Shown: positions 58,062 to 64,000 of the stretch, one piece after another
Layout: each line of letters opens with the position of its first letter
How positions within the stretch are numbered: the first letter of the stretch is position 1
DNA from: Calothrix sp. NIES-3974
GTDB taxonomy: Bacteria > Cyanobacteriota > Cyanobacteriia > Cyanobacteriales > Nostocaceae
Reading direction: 5' to 3'
Assembly (NCBI RefSeq): GCF_002368395.1
Contig: NZ_AP018254.1
Coordinates: 2,418,001 to 2,482,000, forward strand
DNA: 64,000 nucleotides
Program-made: the position numbers and the translations under genes
Notes under the pieces: generated by a model
What the model saw: the letters and a program-made list of their open reading frames with translations, nothing else
What the model was told of the DNA's origin: nothing
Databases searched by the model: none

Positions 58062-58898
58062 GTGGACTTAAATCAATTATTTAAAACCAAAACCCCGATT
58101 ATCGGTGTAGTACATCTGCTTCCCTTACCCACATCACCCCGGTGGGGAGGTAGTCTCAAAGCTGTAATTTCCCGTGCGGAACAGGAAGCCGCAGCCCTTG
58201 CAAGCGGTGGAGTGGATGGGATTATGGTCGAAAACTTTTTTGACGCGCCTTTTGCCAAAACAGAGGTTGATCCGGCGGTCGTGAGTGCGATGACGGTGAT
58301 TGTGCAAAGGATTCAAAATTTAGTCCCCCTTCCAATTGGGTTGAATGTGTTGCGCAATGATGCGAAAAGCGCGATCGCGATCGCAAGTTGTGTGGATGCT
58401 CAGTTTATCCGTGTCAATGTATTAACGGGCGTAATGGCCACTGACCAGGGTTTAATTGAGGGGGATGCCTATCAATTACTGCGTTATCGGCGAGAATTGG
58501 GTTGTGATGTCAAAATTCTCGCCGATGTCCTGGTAAAACATGCCCATCCCCTAAGTTCACCAAACTTAACAGTTGCCGTCAAGGATACCATTGAGCGAGG
58601 ATTGGCGGATACAGTTATTTTATCGGGATGGGCAACAGGTTGTCCCCCAAATCCAGAAGATTTGGAACTTGCATCGGCGGCGGCAAATGGTACACCCGTA
58701 TTTATCGGTAGTGGGGCAAATTGGGAAAATATTGCTACACTGATGCAAGTTGCTGATGGTGTAATTGTTTCCAGTTCCCTCAAGCGTCATGGTCGGATTG
58801 ACCAACCGATCGATCCCAATCGGGTGAGTCAGTTTGTGGAAGCTGCTCGACAGGCGAAAAAATTTTCTCGGTCGGAAAAATCAGTGACTTCTGTGTAG
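58062..58898 (+). CDS. btpA: Photosystem I biogenesis protein BtpA
   Basis: A 278-residue protein starting at GTG (MDLNQLFKTKTPIIGVVHLLPLP). It has GGVDGIMVENFFDAPF, IGLNVLRNDAKSA, FIRVNVLTGVM, DVLVKHAHPL and SGWATGCPPNPEDL (parts quoted), the BtpA pattern on a TIM-barrel-like fold. In Synechocystis BtpA is a thylakoid-associated extrinsic protein needed to stabilise the photosystem I reaction centre. Homologues exist in non-photosynthetic bacteria, so the ancestral role is enzymatic and unknown. Single gene. Confidence 0.93.
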   Translation: MDLNQLFKTKTPIIGVVHLLPLPTSPRWGGSLKAVISRAEQEAAALASGGVDGIMVENFFDAPFAKTEVDPAVVSAMTVIVQRIQNLVPLPIGLNVLRNDAKSAIAIASCVDAQFIRVNVLTGVMATDQGLIEGDAYQLLRYRRELGCDVKILADVLVKHAHPLSSPNLTVAVKDTIERGLADTVILSGWATGCPPNPEDLELASAAANGTPVFIGSGANWENIATLMQVADGVIVSSSLKRHGRIDQPIDPNRVSQFVEAARQAKKFSRSEKSVTSV

Positions 58899-59208
58899 AC
58901 GTGCTATGGGTGGCTTCTCTGTGGAGAAGTTACATTCCCAGTACTCGACCACACAAAAAATGAAGGGTGGGGTCAGGGAGTAGGGAGTAGCCAACATGTA
59001 CCGTTGAGACCAGAATCAATGAAAGTGTTTTTTCTTTTACTCTCTACTTTCTACTCCCCACTCCCTAAAAGTTTGAGGGATTTGCTTCCCATGCAGGTTG
59101 TGTAGTGGGGTACTAGTAAGGGTAAAGTCGGAAATCGCTAGCTAAGATTATAAAGTAAATACGATTTTCCCATCTTTACAAAAATATTATCCTTTTGCAA
59201 TTCTGACT
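58899..59208. other. Intergenic stretch with GGGAGTAGGGAGTAG repeats
   Basis: Low-complexity GGGGTCAGGGAGTAGGGAGTAG (58971-58990) and its complement-like CTACTCCCCACTCCC (59050-59066) could pair. No gene, terminator or palindrome of the main families. Confidence 0.45.
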
Positions 59209-60243
59209 ATGATTCGTCGCCGTTCAACCCCTTGGATTCATCGGTGGTCGCGGGTGATTATCGCTGCGATCGCATCATTCGGAGCCATTGTTACTGGCTA
59301 CCTAACTGTGATTAAATATACTGGAGGTGCAGTTGCTTGTACAGCCCCTGCGGCTGGTAGCGCACCTGCTGGTTGTAGTGATGTTCTCAGTAGTCCTTGG
59401 GCTACTGTGTTTGGTCAACCTTTGGCCCTATTTGGCTTTTTAGCCTATGGGGGAATGTTAGTGATGGCGATCGCGCCATTTTTCTTTCGTCCGGCGGAAA
59501 AAAACCCCCAACGTCGAGAGGTAGAAAATCTCACCTGGTTTGGTTTATTGATTGGCAGTTTCGCCATGACGGTGTTTAGTAGCTATTTAATGTATGTTTT
59601 AGCTACCCAAATCCAGTCAATTTGTCCCTACTGTATCGCCTCTGCCCTATTTTCCCTCAGTATGTTGGTGCTGACGCTGTTAGGGCGAAGTTGGGAAGAT
59701 ATCGGGCAAATTATTTTCACTGGTTTAATTGTGACAATGGTGACACTAGTGGGAACCCTGGCAGTTTATTCAGGTGTCAACCGTGCTGAGAGTCCCAGCC
59801 AAAATGGAGTCACCATTATTCCCAGCGAAACTGGTCAAGCGGCAGAAGTGATTTTTGATGCTCGTAATGCAGACAAACCTAATCCCGAATTTGGTTGGGA
59901 AATTACTACTACTTCTGGAGAAGCTGAAATCGCCCTTGTCCGTCATCTAGCTAAAGTTGGTGCTAAAGCATACTTTGCCTATTGGTGCCCCCACTGTCAC
60001 GAACAAAAATTATTATTTGGAAAAGAAGCCTACGCAGAACTAGAAAAATCCGGTGTCAAAGTAGAGTGTGCAGCCGATAGTCCGAAAGGGAAACCGAAAG
60101 AGTGTCAAGCTGCGGGAATTACAGGTTTTCCCACCTGGGTAATCAACGGACAACAGTACGGTGGTGTGCAAAATTTGGATCAGTTGGCGAAAATTACTGG
60201 CTACGAAGGACCACGTAATTTTAAATACTTTAGGAGAGTATAG
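59209..60243 (+). CDS. VKOR-thioredoxin fusion (LTO1-type)
   Basis: A 344-residue membrane protein. Four to five membrane segments carry a vitamin K epoxide reductase domain with loop Cys44 and Cys56 and the active CPYC (139-142); a periplasmic/lumenal thioredoxin-like domain follows with CPHC (260-263) and a further Cys pair in KVECAADSPKGKPKECQ. It oxidises folded substrates through the Trx domain and passes electrons to a quinone, making disulfides in the lumen and periplasm. The chloroplast homologue LTO1 supports photosystem II assembly. Single gene. Confidence 0.93.
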   Translation: MIRRRSTPWIHRWSRVIIAAIASFGAIVTGYLTVIKYTGGAVACTAPAAGSAPAGCSDVLSSPWATVFGQPLALFGFLAYGGMLVMAIAPFFFRPAEKNPQRREVENLTWFGLLIGSFAMTVFSSYLMYVLATQIQSICPYCIASALFSLSMLVLTLLGRSWEDIGQIIFTGLIVTMVTLVGTLAVYSGVNRAESPSQNGVTIIPSETGQAAEVIFDARNADKPNPEFGWEITTTSGEAEIALVRHLAKVGAKAYFAYWCPHCHEQKLLFGKEAYAELEKSGVKVECAADSPKGKPKECQAAGITGFPTWVINGQQYGGVQNLDQLAKITGYEGPRNFKYFRRV

Positions 60244-60400
60244 TAGGGTTCTGATATAGTTAGTACACACCCAGGGGGAAGTTCAGTGCCAATAAAGCCC
60301 CACCCAATCCATAATCCCCAACCAAAATCATTTGACAGTAGCTGGGTGAAACAGCCAAGATAAAGAAAAAAGTAAAAAAATGTAAAGGTGGCGGTGTGGG

Positions 60401-61030
60401 ATGTCATTTGAATTTCTGACCCTGGAAAACATCCAAGCAATTGCCCATCAGTACGGCTATTGGGCTATTTTCATCGGCATTTTGTTGGAAAACTTAGGAA
60501 TTCCCCTTCCCGGTGAGACAGTGACTTTAGTCGGAGGCTTTTTAGCTGGTAACGGCGAATTAAATTATTGGTTCGTTTTCGGTGACGCTGCTGGTGGTGC
60601 AATGCTTGGGGGAATTTGTGGTTATGGGATTGGACGGATTGGGGGATGGGCTTTGTTAGTTCGTTTGGCCGCAGTATTTAGGATTTCGGAAACTCGAATT
60701 ATTACCATTAAAGATAAATTTAGTGAAAACGCTGCGAAGGCAGTATTTTTAGGACGTTTTTTTGCTTTATTACGTATATTTGCTGCTCCGTTAGCAGGGA
60801 TTGCGGAAATGCCATTTCCCCAGTTCTTGTTATACAACTTCCTCGGAGCCGTGACTTGGGCTAGCGTCATGGTGAGTTTAGCATTCTTCGCTGGTAAAAT
60901 TGTTTCCCTTGAACAATTAGTTGCATGGGTAAGTCAATTTGCGATCGCGGCTCTAGCAATTGTGATTGCAATTATTGTCATCCCCCTATGGTTAGAATCC
61001 CGTCAAATTAAACAAGAAGCGGGAGATTAG
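60401..61030 (+). CDS. DedA-family membrane protein
   Basis: A 209-residue protein with five hydrophobic segments. GILLENLGIPLPGETVTLVGGFLAG and GRFFALLRIFAAPLAGIAEMP are typical DedA signatures, with Glu and Arg (in E-N-L-G-I-P-x-P-x-E and GRF-x-x-x-R) implicated in proton-dependent transport (parts quoted). DedA proteins act on membrane lipids, for example in undecaprenyl phosphate or lipid recycling in other bacteria. It lies 157 bases after the VKOR-Trx gene, with no overlap. Confidence 0.92.
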   Translation: MSFEFLTLENIQAIAHQYGYWAIFIGILLENLGIPLPGETVTLVGGFLAGNGELNYWFVFGDAAGGAMLGGICGYGIGRIGGWALLVRLAAVFRISETRIITIKDKFSENAAKAVFLGRFFALLRIFAAPLAGIAEMPFPQFLLYNFLGAVTWASVMVSLAFFAGKIVSLEQLVAWVSQFAIAALAIVIAIIVIPLWLESRQIKQEAGD

Positions 61031-61042
61031 GACATTTAAATT

Positions 61043-61110
61043 TATGTAGGGACGTAACATGTTACGTCTGTACCGATGCATGTTACGTCTCTACACGTTA
61101 CGTCCCTACC
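61043..61110. repeat. Cluster of palindromes with TAACATGTTA cores
   Basis: TAGGGACGTAACATGTTACGTCTGTAC (about 61046-61072) and two half-copies (GCATGTTACGTCTCTAC, then CACGTTACGTCCCTAC) stand in series between convergent dedA and the cyclophilin gene; key bases only. They share the GACGT/ACGTC arms of the TAGAGACG family. Confidence 0.7.
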
Positions 61111-61120
61111 GATCTAAAAT

Positions 61121-62221
61121 CTATGTTAGTGGCTGTTGTAAATTTTCTAAACCCTTAACAACCTTAGCAGATTCAATTTTGTCACCCGCTTTGAGGGAAT
61201 CTAAGACATCCTTCCCTTCAGTTACATAACCAAAAATCGCGTAACGTCCATCTAACAGATTACGTCCTGCGGGGGTTAATTCCGGTTCAAATAAGAAAAA
61301 GAATATTTGGGAAGAACCACCATTGACATCCCGTTCTGGTCTTGCTAAAGCCAACGCACCAAAGGCAGAAAAAGGTAACACAGGCATATCCGTATAGCGT
61401 CCCGCTTCTTCCAGGGTGATTTCATAGGTGGGAGCTTTATCACCTTCTACAAGAATTTCTAGGGGTATAGCACGATATTGGTTAGTTTTCGGGTCAATAA
61501 AACCGACTTCTTTTCCTGGGGGGTCTCCAGTTTGCAATACATAGGATTCTTCCGAACGGGTAAATTCCAAACCGTCATAAAATCCCCTTTGAACTAAATC
61601 CACGAAATTACCAGATGTCACAGGTGCGCTATAACCATCCACAACAACGGTCATATTTCCCTTACTGGTTTTAATCTCGATAGTTGCACGACCCTTGAGT
61701 TGGGGTAAATTACTATACTTTTCTGGAACTTCAAAGGGAAACCCTTTGACCATTGTTTGTTCCAGTTCACCCACTAAATCAAGCACTTGAGCGCGTTGGG
61801 TGCGGATTTCTTCCTTATCCCTTCTTTCAGCGATCGCTTGTAAAGCAACCACACCTTGTTTAATTTGATCAATGAGGGTTTTTGCTTGTTCCTGACGTTC
61901 AGGGGGAACACTGACAAGAAGTTTATCTGGAGCATCAATAATCCTCGATGCTTTACTGATATCTCTAGCGATCGCATTCCAACGTTTATTCGCACGTAGC
62001 TGATTGGAAATGTCTTCTAAACTAGCTTGTAACTCGCGTACAGGTTTATTATCAATTGGCAAGGAATATCGTAATAATGCTTTACCATCTGTAATCGCAT
62101 TTCCCGCAGGAAGCGCAGCATAACTTACGGGTGTCCATCCGAATGCGGTTACACCTAATAATAGAGCCAAAGTCAGCAGTAGACCTAGGCTGTTTTTGAG
62201 TCTGGTTTTGAAATCAAACAT
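61121..62221 (-). CDS. Secreted cyclophilin-type peptidyl-prolyl isomerase
   Basis: About 366 residues from the ATG at 62221, which has AGGTAG upstream; a TTG at 62233 is less likely. A signal peptide (LGLLLTLALLLGVTAFGW, cleavage near SYAALPAG) is followed by a helical domain (about 40-170, PSII-associated TLP38/40-like) and a cyclophilin domain (MTVVVDGYSAPVTSGNFVDLV to FFLFEPELTPAGRNLLDGRYAIFGYV; parts quoted). The probable place is the thylakoid lumen or periplasm. The cyclophilin active site is partly changed, as in TLP38/40, so isomerase activity is uncertain. Confidence 0.88.
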   Translation of the reverse strand: MFDFKTRLKNSLGLLLTLALLLGVTAFGWTPVSYAALPAGNAITDGKALLRYSLPIDNKPVRELQASLEDISNQLRANKRWNAIARDISKASRIIDAPDKLLVSVPPERQEQAKTLIDQIKQGVVALQAIAERRDKEEIRTQRAQVLDLVGELEQTMVKGFPFEVPEKYSNLPQLKGRATIEIKTSKGNMTVVVDGYSAPVTSGNFVDLVQRGFYDGLEFTRSEESYVLQTGDPPGKEVGFIDPKTNQYRAIPLEILVEGDKAPTYEITLEEAGRYTDMPVLPFSAFGALALARPERDVNGGSSQIFFFLFEPELTPAGRNLLDGRYAIFGYVTEGKDVLDSLKAGDKIESAKVVKGLENLQQPLT

Positions 62222-62233
62222 GGAATAACTCAA

Positions 62234-62729
62234 CTACCTATCAACAACAGAATACAGGATAGGGGAGACAGGATGCAGATGTTATTACTAGACCCCTATT
62301 TGGATCAAACCCCTCAAACTTACAAGCAGTGGGGAGTAGTGGTCTATCCCATTAACTGTCCCATTAATTTTGATGAGTAAAGAAAAAAGGTACGTAGTAG
62401 CGCTTTAGTGCTTCATATTCAAGCTTTTTCAAGGCTAAAAAGCCACTACCACAAACCCCTTAGAACTTATGGGACAGACCAGTAGGAAAATTTAAGATTC
62501 AAAATTCAGGTTAAGGAGGATGGGGAGTCGCTTTTGGTCAGGAGGTTTTTCTGCTTATCCTGTGTTTCTCAAGGGTGATAAGGGTTGAGTCATGGCTTGT
62601 TTTTCCTACTACTCCCGTACAGACGCGATATATCGCGTCTCTCCCCACTCCCTATTCCCTGAAAGTTTTAGGGGTTTGTGAGAAATCCGGGTATGTCTCC
62701 AACTAAAGTATGAGTCTCTTCCTTCGATA
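62234..62729. other. Upstream region of the peptide array, repeats
   Basis: Apart from the ~70-bp repeat there is a GACGCGATATATCGCGTCTC palindrome (about 62621-62643). A 70-codon minus-strand frame (62668-62880) reads through the array promoter and is rejected. Confidence 0.5.
62387..62456. repeat. ~70-bp inverted repeat, third copy
   Basis: AGGTACGTAGTAGCGCTTTAG and CTAAAAAGCCACTACCACAAAC (key bases) pair around an AT-rich loop. Related copies are at 31650-31717 and 37998-38064. Confidence 0.7.
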
Positions 62730-62751
62730 GTTGTATGGCTGTAAATACAAC
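62730..62751. promoter_or_regulatory. Palindrome GTTGTAT-N8-ATACAAC upstream of the peptide array
   Basis: A perfect 7-bp inverted repeat with an 8-base spacer, 164 bases before the first peptide gene, sized like the operator of a dimeric regulator. A TACTAT box (62785-62790) lies 33 bases further down and could be a -10 element, but no good -35 is visible, so the promoter is not placed with certainty. Confidence 0.45.
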
Positions 62752-62914
62752 GTTTTTCCGATGTTCAACCCAGGGTGAATTGCATACTATAAACACATAA
62801 AGCGAAACGAACCGCAGCGAAGACAAGCAAAACAAAGATAAAAAGTTTTTCCTTCCAGGTTCTTTCTCGCTCATCAACAAACAACATTATTAAATTAACC
62901 CAGGATTTAGAACC

Positions 62915-63166
62915 ATGTCTCACGAAATTAACAACACCGCAGTTGAACTTTCTGTTGACGAATTAGAAACCGTAGCAGGTGGATTTGGAATCATCATCGC
63001 TCCCGGTCAAGGACTTGATTTAGGAACCAATGCTAACTTCCAACAAAAAGATTTAGCAGTTCAGCAACAAACCTTCGCAGGTCCTGGTGGTGCTGGTAAT
63101 GCTCTAGTTGTTCAAGCTCGCGAAATTAACAGCAACTCCGGTCAATTCCTCTCCGTATTTCAATAA
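62915..63166 (+). CDS. Double-glycine leader peptide, array copy 1 (CTB-like bacteriocin precursor)
   Basis: An 83-residue precursor. The N-terminal leader (MSHEINNTAVELSVDELETVAGG, key part) ends in Gly22-Gly23, the double-glycine cleavage site used by C39 peptidase-ABC exporters. The predicted core of 60 residues is Gly/Ala/Gln/Asn-rich (FGIIIAPGQGLDL, TFAGPGGAGNALVVQ, SNSGQFLSVFQ), with no Cys, so not a lanthipeptide or disulfide peptide. The pattern fits what databases call CTB family bacteriocins in cyanobacteria. Copy 1 is the most divergent (GQG and GTN where the others have GQA and ATN; INSN against IDSN). Preceded by a palindrome; no exporter is in view. Confidence 0.8.
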   Translation: MSHEINNTAVELSVDELETVAGGFGIIIAPGQGLDLGTNANFQQKDLAVQQQTFAGPGGAGNALVVQAREINSNSGQFLSVFQ

Positions 63167-63279
63167 TTAATACTTGATTAAACTGGGCAAATAAATACTC
63201 AAACAGCAAATATTTGTCCTACTAAAAACAAATCCCATTCAAACTGACAAACTAACTCATTACAAAAGGAACTAAAACC

Positions 63280-63531
63280 ATGTCTCACGAAATTAACAAC
63301 ACCGCAGTTGAACTTTCTGTTGACGAATTAGAAACCGTAGCAGGTGGATTCGGAATTATCCTCGCTCCTGGTCAAGCTCTTGATTTAGCTACCAATGCTA
63401 ACTTTAACCAAAAAGATTTAGCAGTTCAGCAACAAACCTTCGCAGGTCCTGGTGGTGCTGGTAATGCTCTAGTTGTTCAAGCTCGCGAAATTGACAGCAA
63501 CTCCGGTCAATTCCTTTCTTTGTTCAACTAA
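63280..63531 (+). CDS. Double-glycine leader peptide, array copy 2
   Basis: An 83-residue precursor, 113 bases after copy 1 and preceded by AAAAGGAAC as ribosome-binding site. The leader is identical to copy 1 and the core differs in several residues (FGIILAPGQALDLATNANFNQ, REIDSNSGQFLSLFN, parts quoted). The core is identical to copy 3, which differs only in leader residue 14 (Val/Ile). The region after position about 63400 and the following 107-base spacer are the same as in copy 3, so the duplication is recent or maintained by gene conversion. Confidence 0.8.
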   Translation: MSHEINNTAVELSVDELETVAGGFGIILAPGQALDLATNANFNQKDLAVQQQTFAGPGGAGNALVVQAREIDSNSGQFLSLFN

Positions 63532-63638
63532 TTTAACTAACTTAGCTGGGCAAATTAATAAATACCAAATATTTGCCCCTTTCCCAACAAATCCCATTCA
63601 AACTCGTAAACTAACTCATTACAAAAGGAACTAAAACC

Positions 63639-63890
63639 ATGTCTCACGAAATTAACAACACCGCAGTTGAACTTTCCATCGATGAATTAGAAACCGTAGC
63701 AGGTGGATTTGGAATTATCCTCGCTCCCGGTCAAGCTCTTGATTTAGCTACCAATGCTAACTTTAACCAAAAAGATTTAGCAGTTCAGCAACAAACCTTC
63801 GCAGGTCCTGGTGGTGCTGGTAATGCTCTAGTTGTTCAAGCTCGCGAAATTGACAGCAACTCCGGTCAATTCCTTTCTTTGTTCAACTAA
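63639..63890 (+). CDS. Double-glycine leader peptide, array copy 3
   Basis: An 83-residue precursor with the same predicted core as copy 2 and a leader with Ile14. At DNA level the two differ at about six positions over 359 bases, all in the first third of the gene; four of the changes are clustered in codons 13-16. The preceding spacer holds AAAAGGAAC before the start. It is followed by an identical spacer and another ATG at the end of the window. Confidence 0.8.
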   Translation: MSHEINNTAVELSIDELETVAGGFGIILAPGQALDLATNANFNQKDLAVQQQTFAGPGGAGNALVVQAREIDSNSGQFLSLFN

Positions 63891-63997
63891 TTTAACTAAC
63901 TTAGCTGGGCAAATTAATAAATACCAAATATTTGCCCCTTTCCCAACAAATCCCATTCAAACTCGTAAACTAACTCATTACAAAAGGAACTAAAACC

Positions 63998-64000
63998 ATG
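63998..64000 (+). CDS. Start codon of array copy 4, rest outside the window
   Basis: The 107 bases after copy 3 match those after copy 2, including AAAAGGAACTAAAACC, and end in ATG at exactly the 359-base period. So at least a fourth unit follows. Only the start codon can be seen. Confidence 0.7.

Noticed and set aside
62668-62880. 70-codon minus-strand frame upstream of the peptide array
   Set aside because: Antisense to the array leader region and crosses its palindrome; no ribosome-binding site.

Overview
The window is chromosomal DNA from a filamentous, probably heterocyst-forming cyanobacterium (Nostocales; a Calothrix/Tolypothrix/Nostoc-type genome). Evidence: very frequent GCGATCGC (HIP1) octamers, phycobiliprotein lyase, BtpA, VKOR-thioredoxin, lumen-type cyclophilin and FtsH2-type protease genes, several cyanobacteria-specific DUF families, heptameric AAATCTA-type repeats, and a PatX-type HetR-inhibitor gene with NtcA and DIF1-type sites. 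No rRNA, tRNA or CRISPR array was recognised.

Layout. 1-5100: end of a secreted GH5-CBM2 cellulase, a gene-poor stretch with a strong promoter holding an internal palindrome, patX, and an FAD oxidoreductase. 5099-6020: a dead IS5-type element. 6.2-9.8 kb: a histidine kinase, a ribbon-helix-helix-like protein and a DUF2808 protein. 10.2-13.6 kb: the conserved rpmH-rnpA-PH-yidC-khpB-yceD cluster. 14-19.6 kb: a CodA-family deaminase with a substituted specificity residue, Uma2 and HEAT-repeat proteins, a kelch-like unknown, and a toxin-antitoxin pair whose toxin is broken by a 13-bp duplication. 20.5-31.4 kb: ftsH, cobK, a response regulator, small conserved proteins, a solute-binding lipoprotein, a PPP-type phosphatase and a CpcS-type lyase. 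32-45 kb: a ProA paralogue, clpB, rpsP-khpA, dxs, a 3D/MltA-like protein, an EamA exporter and a DUF1400 hydrolase. 46.6-49.7 kb: a protease II gene split by an intact IS982-type element with a 5-bp target duplication. 50-62 kb: pentapeptide protein, CocE hydrolase, aroC, CrhR-like helicase, rimO, btpA, VKOR-Trx, DedA and cyclophilin. 62.9 kb to the end: a tandem array of near-identical 83-residue double-glycine peptides that runs out of the window.

Most genes stand alone or in pairs. The clear co-transcription candidates are the rpmH-yceD cluster, rpsP-khpA, the zinc-ribbon gene with the ProA paralogue, and the toxin-antitoxin pair. Intergenic DNA is rich in dispersed repeats: palindromes sharing TAGAGACG arms but with different cores, a ~90-bp family, a ~70-bp inverted-repeat family, a 174-bp tandem pair and a 26-bp tandem array.

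The strongest leads are the double-glycine peptide array with a palindrome upstream, the patX locus with its regulatory sites, and the CodA homologue with Cys at the Asp-314 position, a change linked in other bacteria to 5-methylcytosine deamination.
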